In this document: piece by piece, positions 30,128-41,393 of the stretch
Position numbering within the stretch: position 1 is the stretch's first letter
Layout of the letters: each line of letters opens with the position of its first letter
DNA from: Mesostigma viride
Taxonomy: Eukaryota > Streptophyta > Mesostigmatophyceae > Mesostigmatales > Mesostigmataceae
Length of the DNA stretch: 64,000 nucleotides
Direction: 5' to 3'
Assembly (NCBI GenBank): GCA_009746045.1
Contig: RPFO01000041.1
Span: 9,026,348 to 9,090,347 of the forward strand
Translations under genes and position numbers: made by a program
Notes under the pieces: model-generated
Seen by the model: the letters and a program-made list of their open reading frames with translations, nothing else
The model's database searches: none
What the model was told of the DNA's origin: nothing

Positions 30128-32477
30128 AGTTGTAAAGCATTACAAATGATGCTGGGCAGGGCTCGGAAAAATACTGTCGGAACGACACATTGAAATAAAC
30201 GTATGCATTATTCTGTCCCGGTTTTCTGTTATGCAATATATCAGTTTGCCGCACGTGATGTTGATTACCTGGATGCGGACAATGAATCCGGCGCGACTCA
30301 TGTCGCTGGCCATAATGGTTGCCACAATAGTTGCAGTCTTGCCACGGGTTGTTAAGATATAACCATGGCAGACTTAAGGGGACTCGGCGCGGCGAATATT
30401 TTCCGCGCCAAAAAAAATTCCGCGGTACCCTCCGTACCGTGAAAAGTGGGTGCACGGTGCGCGCACCCCTTGCGGAAGTGGCCATGGCGACTGCTTTTAG
30501 ACGAAACGTGACAAATCTGGCTCGCGGAAAGCAGAAAAAATGCTCGATTGTTGGAGAAAATTAGTTACTGATTCTACTTTATGGTGGGATGGTTGCGATC
30601 CATAATGTCGTGGGCTTTTTTTCTTTACCATCGGCAGGGGGGGTCCGGCCTGAATTTCTATCGGGATGAATAAAGTATAATGGATGCCTGCCCGTGTGAT
30701 TGTCGATTGTTGCCAGTTCTGATGGTCGTAAGGGAAGCTAGTTTAATGATGTTTCTAAAGCCGTGAAAATTCCCGCTGCTATCTTTACCTTTCCCGTCAT
30801 TTTGCGGTAAGATAACATTAGGCCTGCGCGATGCGCGCCCGACCTCTCCATGAAAGGGTGGCCTTTCTTGTGCTCCTGGGCATGCGCACGAATAAATGCC
30901 CGTTATGGTACGTTCTTGTGTTAAACGTCTTAAGCTAGCGTTTTCCTGCTTTCTTAGCTCGTTGAGCGTAAGCTTTTCGCATTCTTTCCGGCCAGATGCA
31001 GCCATGAAGTTGCGGGTCCTGGCGCCGCATCGCTAGATTCCTGGATGTTTTTTAGCAAGTTCGTCTGTGACGTGGCTGGCTTGCTGCAGCGCGTGGCCCA
31101 CAACCTGTCGGGAAGGTGTAATGCTTTTATTTCCATGCTTCTCTGAAATTTCTTTTGCTTTATAGACAGTTGTGTTCGAGGAAATTCACGCGGTCTTCCT
31201 AAGCAGCGGCATCATTTTCCCCAGACACTGACGAGCTGGCACCTGTCTCCTAAAGAAAGTGGCTCGTGCTTGTTAGGAAGGAGGCAGTGTGCATTTTGCG
31301 GGACACAATGCTTTGGTGGCACATGTGTCAGGTAGGTTGTTCCAATGGTCAATTCACCTTTCCCACTGAGTAAATGATAGCCTTTGTCATGCTAACCAGA
31401 GCAGCTAGCCACAGGTTGGCTGGATAAAAAGTCAGCTTATTTTCTCTTTATATACTGCGTGTGTGTTCCTCCACATGTCCGGCTTGTTGGGCATTTTGGA
31501 AGATGGTTTTTAATGTGTTGTTGGGTGGAACAGCTTGGTTGTTGGCACAAAATCACACATTATTAGCCTGAGATAGGCATGACATATGCTGCTCAGGCGT
31601 GTCGTCCTACCAGCCTTGTTGATAAGGGTAGACTCACAAGGCTGGCTGTGCCGATGGAGGGGTGGGGCGTATGACGCTCCGGACATCCTCCTCACACTCC
31701 GTGATCAAAGTGGGCATGTTTTTGGGTGTCTAGGGTAGCAAAACAGATGTCATTTTGGCTCAGCACTAGCTCAATTCTCTTTTATAGCGTCTACCCAGGT
31801 GGCATCATAGGAAAATCAATAACTTGAGCTACGCTTGTCAGAATGAGCTCAAACTTTGGGGTTGTGTTTCCCCCCACTCAGTGGAATATAAAATGTATGG
31901 ATGACCCAATCTGGATTTGATTTTTTTTTTTTGGCTCAAAAAAGTACCCATTTTGCGGGAAAATTAATAACTCAAACAAATGTGACCATTTTGGCCATGT
32001 AAATAGCCCAGCTTTTAAAAAAGTATGGGAACTTTGCAGAAATGTATGGGCAGGTCATTTGGATAAGTGGTTTGTCTTGGGCAAAATATCTCATAAATAG
32101 CGTCTTTTTTTATTTTTAGCTCGCCACCGGTGCGTGGTTGGGGGTAGTACCCCCAACAAGTGGTGGCATGAATGTCCAAACATCATATTTATGGTACTCA
32201 ATCATCACTAGATGGTTCCCGAGTGCATTGGAACTGATATTCATTAAAGTCAGTTTTTCAGGCTTTTGGACGTGCGAGTCCCCTTAAGTTTGGCGTCTGG
32301 TGTCTAGAAGGTTCCATGTGCACAACGCATACTGCATTGCCATACTTGTAACGACAGTGCAGGATAAGGTTTCTAGGCATCTCTAGAAGGTTGACGCTGT
32401 AAATGTATAAATTAAAGCAATAAACAGCGGCCAAGGAGCCGCAGCTATGCCAAACCATTCCAAAGTCATTCTCAACT
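30128..32477 (+). repeat. copia-2 3' LTR, split by element A
   Basis: LTR sequence at 30128-30377 and 32288-32477, joined at the duplicated TTAA. Ends CAACT, followed by TSD ATCTA. Confidence 0.92.
30378..32283. mobile_element. element A, 1.9-kb non-autonomous TTAA transposon
   Basis: Perfect 9-bp terminal inverted repeat GGGGACTCG/CGAGTCCCC with a TTAA duplication (30374-30377 and 32284-32287). The TTAA target is the rule for piggyBac-type transposases. No ORF of note, so it would depend on an enzyme from elsewhere. The interior is AT-rich, with poly-T runs and the palindrome gggggtagtaccccc near 32140. Confidence 0.9.
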
Positions 32478-32482
32478 ATCTA

Positions 32483-32995
32483 TCCTTGCGTATCATCTGC
32501 CTCCATATTACAGACAAACCAGGAGGCTGCCCGGGTGTGAGCCCGTCACGTCTAGTGTAGCACATGTCCATGCCGAGTCTATCACGAAAAGTCCACGGGT
32601 GGCGGCCCTGCCGCGCGCGGCCTGGGGCACGCCAGGTGAGGACATATCGCCCAGGCTGGGCGGGCTTGGTGCCAGCTAGTCTATCTGATGTGTCTACCTG
32701 ATCTGTGCGGGCCAGGTGCCCGGCTAGGCCCAGGCGCCTGTGCCTAGTAATGTGGGAAATATATGGCACATCAGCGTACAAATCCTCATTACTGATGTGC
32801 AAACCAAAGGGGATGTTAGGGGCCTTGCGCAGCATCTTGGTGACGGCGCCGTCGAGTCGTTGCGCCAGCTCCTGCGTCAGTGTCCAGGTCTCGGCGCCGT
32901 AGGTCAGGATCGTCAGAATGACGACCTTGAAGAGGTCACGCTTGACGATCCGGGGTAGGGCGGGGTTGCTCCACCAGCGGCGATCTGCCTCCATT
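32483..32995 (-). pseudogene. LINE-minus RT C-terminal region
   Basis: Frame from 32994: WWSNPALPRIVKRDLFKVVI, LTYGAETWTLTQELAQRLDG, RHRRLGLAGHLARTDQ, GLSVIWRQMIRKDR. This C-terminal tail with AETW and LGHLAR is typical of non-LTR retrotransposon ORF2. About 95% like 56190-56700 by eye. 5'-truncated, and abuts the tail of another LINE copy at 32996. Confidence 0.82.
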
Positions 32996-33120
32996 AATTA
33001 ATTAATTAATAGACACGTGACTGCGTCACGTGAGCATAAGTCCGCAGTGGGAGGGGAACATGGGATGGAATGGATGGTGTAAGCTGCCTCCATATTACAC
33101 ACAAACTCATGCATAATTAG
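32996..33120 (-). mobile_element. short LINE 3' end with (TTAA)n tail
   Basis: Minus strand: gtaatatggaggcag joined to cttacaccatccattcc (matching 56669-56684 and 56819-56835 with the intervening bases absent), then a hairpin CACGTGAC-tgc-GTCACGTG (33014-33032) and the TTAA repeats (32996-33010). Confidence 0.7.
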
Positions 33121-33470
33121 TAAGTACTTGCGTGTCATGCGCATGATGGGCATGCCACGGAGTACTATGCTAATCTCGATCATTAGAAAATAATTACAAG
33201 AAAGTTACAAATATCGTCTGCATCATGCATATAGTGAAACACATCCGAGTGTACCAAGTCCTGTACGTAGAAGAAACGGCTGCAGAGCATATTTTTAGCG
33301 GTGCTTTCAGTCGATCAATGTAAGCACATATATGGACAAATTATCGTAGTATAGAGCTTTGACATGGCTCTGTATATAGGTTTATAGCTGGGCGTTTGCC
33401 TTGGTTTGAGTGATTTCACTCTGCAGTAAGTAATTACATTTTTAATGCATATATGGGCAACTGCATGTAC
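33121..33470. other. AT-rich spacer
   Basis: About 350 bp without ORF, repeat match or recognisable element. Possibly the oldest, unique sequence in the window. Confidence 0.4.
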
Positions 33471-33515
33471 ATATCATCCCTGCGCCGCCCGCCGCTGAGC
33501 AGGACTACACGTACC
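33471..33515 (+). pseudogene. LINE-plus 5' fragment left of gypsy-1
   Basis: Reads PAPPAAEQDYTYPA and joins in frame, across gypsy-1 and its CAGCC TSD, to LTESLADPSELPPFTEL at 54292. It shows the gypsy insertion split this LINE. The LINE appears 5'-truncated here. Confidence 0.75.
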
Positions 33516-34204
33516 CAGCCTGTTACGGCCCAGACCTTTGTATGGGCGTAACAAGGCCTTCAATAAATAAGTCGAAAGTCATTTGTTATTCGTTTGGGAC
33601 TTTCGATAGCTCGCTTTCATAGTCCGCCGGACTATAGGACTCAATTCGGGACTTATTTGGGAATTTGTCCTAAGTTCGGGACTTTGTGTGTTTTCCAGGT
33701 AAATAGGTGTACGTTTATGCCAAATATAACCAGTAGTTACTTAATTAATTAATTAAAATCATAGCTCCGTTGGGAGCATATGTAACACATAGCCCTGAGA
33801 AAGGGGCATCTATGGGTTTGTAATACAATCAGGGCTACAACCTGCAGGTGGAGGATGTACAACTGTCACCTGCTCTGGGTGCACAAGGTGCACCTGCACC
33901 GCCATGATGGTTCATGCCTCCTTAACAAGCACAGGCACCCAGGGGGGGCTTGAGGAGAGGGCCTAGAAGGCCTGCATGACATATGGGGTGGAGGGTATAT
34001 GGCTAGGCTATAGCTGGTGTACACATGGCATCTCAGCAGAGAGTAACTCCCTGCATAGGCATCGCATGGCTAAATTCTTAATGCATCATCCATGGGAGGT
34101 CCCATTGTAGGCTGGGCGCGGCTAAATACTGAAAGCATCATCCATGGGGGCCATTATGGGCGCACATGCGCGTGGGCCACTTGCAAAGGCTAAGCCTATC
34201 TAAT

Positions 34205-34860
34205 CTACACTACTGGTATATTCCCTAGTCTGGGGTGGCAGGAGGGGCCTGCCAGGGCTTGTGGTCAACGTGGATGACCGCCCCCTCCAGTATACCGGCT
34301 TCCCCCTGCACGCTGCCGGAGCTGAAGGTAGGTCGGCCATAGCTCGCGTCGCCGCTGTTGCTGGGCCAAGGTCAAGTCGTCGTCCAGCGTGAAGCGAGTC
34401 TCCGAGAGCTTCTTGCGGCATTTAAGGAACGCCAGCTTGTCCGTCATGTACTTAAAGGTGAGGAGCACGGGTGCCGGGCCAGCCTTCCCCCGCGCGCGGG
34501 GGAGGCGGACAGCCGACATGTCCAGCTCACCAGTGAGTAACATGGGGGCAAGAATGGCGCTGCCTCAAGGAGACTCGTGGAGGTCTCACCTGCCGGCTGG
34601 TCGAAGTGCTTGACGATGACATTGTGGCTGCGCTTGTCGAGCTCGGCCGCCTCGCGAAGGTCGAGGGCTTGTTGCTTGAGTTGTGCCGCGATGGTGGAGG
34701 TGGTGGAGGTGGTATGATGCTTAAGCAAGTCCGCCCAGGTGGAGGGAACATCACTGGCCGGGCAAGCAGGTGCCGGCTGGGCAGCGATTTCCTGCACCGC
34801 TTGGGCGGTGAGGCCGGCGGTGTCATGCAAGCCAGTAGTTAATCCCTGCTAAGCCTAGGG
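34205..34860 (-). pseudogene. L1-ORF1-like reading frame, downstream of ORF2
   Basis: Starts near HDTAGLTAQAVQEIAAQ, then WADLLKHHTTSTTS, a coiled-coil-like AAQLKQQALDLREAAELDK, and after a frameshift FKYMTDKLAFLKCRKKLSET-RFTLDDDLTLAQQQRRRELW. The last part resembles the RNA-binding C-terminal domain of L1 ORF1p (Transposase_22): an R/K-rich helix followed by L-x-D-D-L-T...RR-x-L-W-P. The same frame is at 56835-57368. It sits 3' of ORF2, opposite to the usual L1 order, so it could also be an independent ORF1-only (HAL1-like) element. Confidence 0.6.
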
Positions 34861-34877
34861 TATCAAGATGTCAGTGG

Positions 34878-36247
34878 CTAAAACGGAGCCTTACTAGACC
34901 ACGGAAGCCACTGGACTTCTAATGGGTTGTCATTGGGCATGTGGGTAAAGATCCTGTTTTTGCCCATGAGGTCATGAAAGATCTCAAGTGGGCTGGGCTT
35001 ATCCTGGTCCGCGCCAGGGTCCCAGATTTTGTTTTGTTCATTTGCAACCATCCAGTAGCGTCGCATGCCGAAGTTCCATAGGTAAATGAAGCGTGAGAGA
35101 ACCCCAGCTTTGTCGAAAACTGTGCGCCTATTGAACACCACATCATTTCGCACCGTCCAGATTGTATATTATAACATGCATGTGCGGAGCCATATCCACG
35201 CTTGTTGTGCAAAGGTGAGCTCAAGGCCAGGGGTGCCAGTGATGCCAAAGATAATTGAGCGGGTAGACACCAGTATGATAGGCTCAGACGTCCAGGCTGC
35301 CCATAAACCAATCCACCAGGTCCAAACTCCCTGGAGGTTACACCATAAGAATCGGTGTTCCACCGTTTCATTGGAGTTGGTACATAAACATGTGGCAGGG
35401 TGTTGAAATCGCCGGTGGAGGATCTCCCCGACCCCGATGGATCGGTGCATCAAGAGGTGTTGTACGTCGGTCGCGCGGCGGTCGATCAGCGGGTGATCAG
35501 CGGCGAGGGTGATGTTGCGGACCCAGGTGTGGCCAGGCCACTCAGTAGCGCCCCAGCGTGTCCGTCCGGGGTGGAATTGATGGTTTTTATGCAAGAGCAT
35601 TGTGTAGCCCCACTCTGCCGTGTACTCGTAAAGGCCTTTTACAATTCTGCTGTCACCCTGATTTAGCACCCAGCCAAATTCCACTGGATCCAATGACAAC
35701 ATGTCCAGGCGGGTTGATCCCACATGTAGCCAAATAATAGCAGCGTCGGGAAGGTTGGGGTTGGGTTGGTATACACATGATTGTTCAAGGGACCAAGGTA
35801 CAACCCGAATCCGGTGGCATAGCTGGGTGGGGAGGAACACAACTGCAGTTGTAAGTTGAGCCAGACAGCCGTTATGGCCGCTCAGCGGCGCCAGTAGTTG
35901 AACGTGCAAGGTTCCAGGGGGGAGTTCTGCGATCACCTTCCCCGAGCATGTTACGGTCGTGCTGTATGGACAAAAGCAGCACCATTCACCAGCTTTATAG
36001 GGGGCACGGGGAGAAGTCATGAGTGTGTGCCAGCGGGGGGGTATGGCTTGTACTAGCGCGGCCCAGGCAGCATAAGTAGGCATATTGGGGACCCAGGCAG
36101 CCAATTCGTTATATGTTAAGAGGCGGTAGCAGTCACCGTGGAGAATATACAGGTGGAGAATAGTGGTTACAGGGTGGGGGGATGTTATGAAGCCTTCATA
36201 GGGGTTAGGGCCACTTAAGCATCCAAAGGGGGTTGAGGTATATATCA
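34878..36247 (-). pseudogene. L1-like ORF2 C-terminal region with zinc-finger RT tail
   Basis: Frame 36254-35169: YTSTPFGCLSGPNPYEG, LGWVLNQGD-type repeats, then LHRRFQHPATCLCTNSNETV-EHRFLWCNLQGVWTWW, matching the zf-RVT pattern (C-x-C...E-x-x-x-H-x-F-x-x-C...W) of plant-type L1 ORF2. Next frame 35153-34878 ends ...LPWSSKAPF. It joins the RT half across element C. Confidence 0.75.
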
Positions 36248-36251
36248 TTAA

Positions 36252-38316
36252 CACGTCGTACGTAACCCTACCTATTTTTAGGACTGAGTTGAACTCAGTC
36301 CTAATTTTAGGACTGAGTTTTTGGGTTTCGTAGAATATTCGCCCCGGTCAGAGAGTTGGACAAAAAAATTCTCTCAAAATTTATTCAAATACTACGTGAA
36401 AAGACCTTTCTTGGACATATTTTTGGGATTTTTTTGGATTTTGTTTGGGCGGCTAAATGTGCGGTCAAAGTACAGGTGGTAAGGGTACTTTTGCACGCGA
36501 AACGCGAGTTCCGGAAATGCACGACCTAGCCATGGCGGCTTGCGCCCATGCATGCAGTTTACGTTGGCGGAAGATTTAGCTGGTCAAACTCAGGAAATAG
36601 ATTTCTTATGTCTTAAAGATGACACAAGCAAATTTTTAGCTCGCGGGGATGCGATTTACCAGGTGTCGGCACTGCTCTTGCTGGAAAAAACTGCGATCAG
36701 GCAGGTTGACGGAATTGATGACTAAAACTGCTTTCCGGCGCAGGTCGAAGGGTTTATATGCTTCTTTCTACTAATTATCGTGCATTTTCGTAGAATAAAG
36801 TCAGTGGCAGTAAAGATTTGATGATTTCAACCACTCTGTCACGTCATGGTTTGTGTGCCGGCAAGTGTCACTTTTGCGGGCACCGCCTGGGCCAAGGTAA
36901 CGCCATCCGTGAACGGTAAAGCTGAAATATCGTTGCCTCATCGTTTTTTGATGTTCTTGAATGCGTTTAAGCTTGCGAGGCGTTGTCAGTGTCGAGTCTT
37001 GAAGCGCTTTCTTGACCGTTGCCTGCCCCTCTCTAAAACCCCCTTTTTTGATGATGTTACCAGGCATTTGCCTTACCCTAGTGTAATTGTGCAGGTTTTT
37101 AGGCGCTTAATGGGTTTAAATACCTTCATAGATGTTAGTTCTTCTTTTGCTACGTTCATACTGCATGATTGTGTGGCCATGCATGGGCTGCATCAAGCGT
37201 GCTTTCGAGCTTACACTTGTGAGTGAAAAGTCTTGGTGATAAACCACAGTCATAATGTGCCAGCAAGTATGTTGGCCATGTCATGGCAAAGCAAAACAGC
37301 TTTAGCCATGTCTACTCTTGTTAGAAACAATTGAAATATGCTCAACCTACCCATCATATTGGTGGTTAAGACAACCCTTTGTAGGTAGGTATCCATACCC
37401 ATTCCCTACGTGCGTGCATAGGCTCTCACACATACTAAGGTATCATATAACTGCAATATGATGATGCAAGCATGTTGTCCTATTATGCTAGAAGGGAAAT
37501 GAGTTGATTGGCATGGTTGGTTGCCACGGTGGTGTGTAGTATGACCGCACATACATGCTAGCATTTTGCTAGCAAGGCCCAGTCCTATTATAGGACTGGC
37601 AGTATTTTGTGTGTTTCAGGCAGTTCCTGTGGCCAAATTGAGTCCAGTTTTTTTCTACAGGTCAAGAACTATATTTTTTACATGCCTATATTTTTTTAAC
37701 ATTAATTAATTAACTAATTAGACTCGTGCTCCCGTTGGGGAGTCACGGAGCATTAACCCCGATGGATGGATGGATGGGTGCAAACAGTCCTACCGGTCTA
37801 GTCTATCTACATCGGCTACATACTACATCTATCTAACAACAGTCTAACGACAACATCTATCTAGGCAGCCGCACGCTGCCCTAGGGGGCTATCTGGCGTG
37901 CCTCCCACGAGATTGCACACGCGGGCGCTTCCCCACTGGGGGGGGCTCGTTGTCCTCTATGACCTGGGCCCACTTGGCCTTGTCCATCATCTTCTTCCAA
38001 ATCACGGAGAGGCCTAGGCCCCCCATGTCCTCTACTAGCTTTTTTAACATGCATATGGAATTTATTCAAATTTTCCCAATCGTGCTTCCACACAAAAATG
38101 CAAAATCGCGAGTTAGTAAGGATCCACACCCCAGTAAAATTATACATGATTTGGTCAATGTATGATTTTTTATGCATATGCCCAAGCATTAGCATGATAT
38201 TGAGTGCTATTATGCATATCAAACATATGGGGTACCCCCCTACCCTTACCGCTACATGATCTCAAAGTTGGCATACTCAGTCCTATTTTTAGGACTGAGT
38301 TTGCACGTACGACGTG
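36252..38316. mobile_element. element C, 2.07-kb TTAA transposon in ORF2
   Basis: TIR CACGTCGTACGT at 36252 and its complement ending at 38316, flanked by TTAA (36248-36251; 38317-38320). Inside each end are aggactgagtt/aactcagtcct repeats that would form hairpins. No transposase ORF. The TIR differs from that of elements A/B, so this is a second TTAA-targeting family. It contains a LINE 3' end (37695-38045). Confidence 0.88.
37695..38045 (-). pseudogene. LINE 3' end nested in element C
   Basis: The minus strand encodes VEDMGGLGLSVIWKKMMDKA-KWAQVIED, like GLSVIWRQM..KDRW of the other LINEs, stopping at about 37895. Then about 170 bp of 3' UTR with a CTCCC-CAAC-GGGAG hairpin and a TTAA/TAAC-type tail (37699-37720). 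Confidence 0.7.
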
Positions 38317-40540
38317 TTAATTAAAGAAAAGGGGTTGGCGTGCCACTTCCTCACGTAGTGTGGGGAATAGTAGGCGGTCGGGTTTAAGTGCCATAAAGCC
38401 TTGCCATATACGAGCCCAGTACCAAGGAAGACCTCTGGTGAGTTTGGGGGAGGGGAGGCGAGCAATAAGCAGTGCGGCTCCAGTGTGCCAGGACATACCA
38501 TTGGAGTGATGAGTAAGACGTGAGAGGGTTACACGTGCCAGAAGACATCCAGGGTGTGTGTTGACACCAATGTGGGCAGAAATAACTTTTTTGGCATACA
38601 CAGACCATAAACGCCATTGCATATTGTGTAAGCCTAGTCCTCCAAGAGGCCACGGCATAAAAGACATTGACTCTCGGATCCATCCGTGTACCTGGCGGCT
38701 GAGATCGCTCGATTTTTTCCAAACAAAGTTATGCCCCAGTCGTTGAATAAGCGACACGGTGTGTTCATCCGGTGGGTGGGCCTGACCGAAGTACAGCAGC
38801 TTGGTGAACAGCAGCTGGTTCGTGACGAGGACCTTGCCCCGGAGGCTGAGGCGGTGTACGCCAGCCCAGCGGTTGGCCACCTGTTGTACACCAGTAAGTT
38901 TGCCCAGTTGTTGTGATTCGTCGTATAAAAAGGTTTTGACTTCCAATAACCTCCCTTCGGCTGTCCGACCGATAGGGCAGTTATGCAAAAGGTGGTGTCC
39001 TCCTGGCGGGACCCATGTCACCGCCAGGTTAGTAGGTTGGAGAGTCGGGTTAGTTGTTCTGCCAATATGCAAGCCCGTGGACTTTTGCACGTTGCAGCGT
39101 TGTTGGGAGGCGGTACAGTATGTAGATATGTTGTCAAGCACCGCATCAACATCACGCAGGGAGGTGCAAATGTTAGTAGTGTCATCAGCGTAAGCAGTTT
39201 GAAACAGACCACGTGTGTGGTGAGGGAGGGGGTAGCCTTGAATACGGCTGTCCTGTTGATGAAGAAAGAAATTAAGGCCAGCATGAGCGAGCAGAAAGAG
39301 AAGGGGAGAGAGACAGTCGCCTTGTGGGAGAGAGCGTGTGCTATGGCCTATTTGGGATTTATGTCCATTAGTTAGTAGGTGCCAAGTGAGGGATTTGATC
39401 ATGCCTAGACTGACCTTGATAAGTTAGGTCCAAATCCAAGCCCGTGTAGTATAGCCTCGAGGTATTTCCAACATATGCGGTCGAATGCCTTTTCAAAATC
39501 CCAAAATAAAATAAGACCTATAATATTGTTGCGCCATGCGTCATCAACAATGTCCATGATCATGGTGATGCTGTCGCTGATGTGTAGGTTGGACCTGAAT
39601 CCAACTTGTTCTGGGCCGATCAGATTATCTAGTACACTGTAGAAGCGGCGTTGCAAGAGTTTGCTGGCTAGTTTGTAAGGGACTGTGAGCATGCATGCGA
39701 ATGGGTCTATAATTTTTCCAACTGGTTTTATCCCCTTTTTTGTGTAAGAGGATGAGAATTGTTTCCGACCACTGGCCCACAACAGATTCGGTGTTCCAGA
39801 TTTCCAGGATGCATTGGTATAGATCCCTGCCTATGAGGGGCCAGAACGCTACAGGAAGGCCATCTGCACCAGGTGCGCTACCGGTTTTGAGATGTTGGAG
39901 TGCTAGAGATGTTTCTTCCATAGTGGGGCTGGCGTCTAGTAGAGCTTGTTGTGACGGAGAGAGGCGGTGGGGAATTGCATCGAGGATTTTTTGTGTGGCT
40001 GTATTTGCAGAGGGGTCGGGTTCTGTCCGGAACAGGGTGGAGAAAAAAGCATGTCCAGATTGTAGGATGTCTTGGGGGGTGGTATGGGTGCCAGTCTCGT
40101 CTGTAATTTCTGTGATGGTGGTTTGTGAGCGCGGGGGTGGGATAAATGCAAAGAATTCCTTATTCATTCGTTCACCCTTGACATGCCACCATGTATTTTC
40201 CACATCTAGGGCTTCTGCGTGGCGTTCAAGGCGAAGCTTATCCATCTCAGTCTGGCACATTTGCAGTCGTGTTAACTCGTGCGGGGCTAGGCGGGGTTTG
40301 GATTGCAACATAGTAATAACTCGTTTGTAGTAATTGTAGTCTTTGCCTTTTATGCGGCGCTGTTCTAGATCGTAGGTCTTAGGGGAGTCGAGGATGTGCG
40401 AGAGGCATGCTTGCATCCAGAGAGTAGTGCTTGGGTATTCTACTTGCTTGGTTTTCCAATCCCGCCATTGTTCTCGGACTAGTGAGCGAAAGTCGGGGTC
40501 AGCCAGCAGCTTTTTATTGAGGCGAGGGATGCCTGGTCCT
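38317..40540 (-). pseudogene. L1-like ORF2 reverse transcriptase
   Basis: Frame 40416-39625 (QALLDASPTMEETSLALQHL, KTGSAPGADGLPVAFW, ILILLHKKGDKTSWKNYRPI) then KLLQRRFYSVLDNLIGPEQV-GFR, GLILFWDFEKAFDRICW, and frame 39402-38317 with RSLPQGDCLSPLLFLLAHAG, TAYADDTTNICTSL and GLGLHNMQWRLWSVYAKK. These are the ordered L1-type RT blocks with an intact YADD box. Frameshifts near 39750 and 39410. Confidence 0.85.
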
Positions 40541-40543
40541 CTA

Positions 40544-41341
40544 CTAAGGGGGGCTGGAGTGATACACCATGGTGAGAAGGCAGGGGTAGTGATCAGAAAA
40601 AACTGTGGAGCGTATGACCTCTGCGTGGCAAATGAGGGAGGCCCAGAAAGGTGACATAAATATGTAGTCTAGACGGCTGGTGATGCGGGTGCCCTGACGA
40701 GTAGACTCTCTAGTATGCAGATGGTCGCGGGGTTTGATAACATCCTGTAGTGAGAGGCGTGTGAGGTGGTTGGCTAACGAGGTCGTCTCAAGCCCAAGGC
40801 CATGGTCTAGGTCAACATTAAAGTCACCCATTAGTATGACCTCATGAGATTGGTCCAGGAGGGGGGCAACCATAGCAAACAAATCATCAAAAAATTTTAT
40901 ACGGTCAGAGTGTTCGTTGGGGGCATATACCGATATAATATAGCCAGTCTTACCGCCCCAGGAGATGCATTGCCGGGTCCAGCGACCCTGCCATGTGTTG
41001 GGAGCAGTATCTGTGTGTTGGGCCCATGGTGAAGTTGAACATGAGGGTGTGGCGGATGTCGATACTGTAGCAGTGCAGTGCCTCCACTAGTCCCTCGTGC
41101 CCATGCCCATCTGCGTTCCATGTCTGGGGTGCGTCTGGTAAAGGATTGTAGCGCTTTTGCGTCTATTCCAGGAAATTTATGTTCTTGTAAGCCTACCCAG
41201 ATTTCATGAGATGGGCCGACATAGGGTTGGGTGATGCTGGCTAGTTGTGCTTGGAGCGCAGATATTTTAGACTGTCCCTGGGTGCGAACACCAAGTATTT
41301 AAACCCTGAACGTTCCAAGATATTATAGTAAGTTGACTCAT
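40544..41341 (-). pseudogene. L1-like ORF2 AP endonuclease
   Basis: ATG at 41341: MSQLTIISWNVQGLNT, the canonical start of the apurinic endonuclease domain. After frameshifts: EVILMGDFNVDLDHG, SRLDYIFMSPFW and VFSDHYPCLLTM, carrying the GDFN, D-Y-I and SDH catalytic motifs. The enzyme nicks the target to prime reverse transcription. Confidence 0.82.
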
Positions 41342-41393
41342 AAGTTAGTAGAAGGGGAGAGAGTGCAGAAGGATGCGAGTGTTGGCGTACCTC

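Larger units (their letters stand above)
22163..32477 (+). mobile_element. copia-2, Ty1/copia LTR retrotransposon with two nested TTAA elements
   Basis: 5' LTR 22163-22606, 3' LTR 30128-30377 joined to 32288-32477, TSD ATCTA at 22158-22162 and 32478-32482. LTR ends are AGTTG...CAACT. A purine-rich tract (aaaaagaaaag) precedes the 3' LTR. Internal order: gag, integrase, retropepsin-like domain, RT, RNase H, as in copia-1. Nested: element B (26508-29157) in the RT and element A (30378-32283) in the 3' LTR. Inserted in LINE-minus. Confidence 0.93.

Noticed and set aside
30331-30564. 77-residue ORF crossing the element A edge
   Set aside because: It starts in LTR sequence and crosses the TTAA junction, so it is not a gene of either element.
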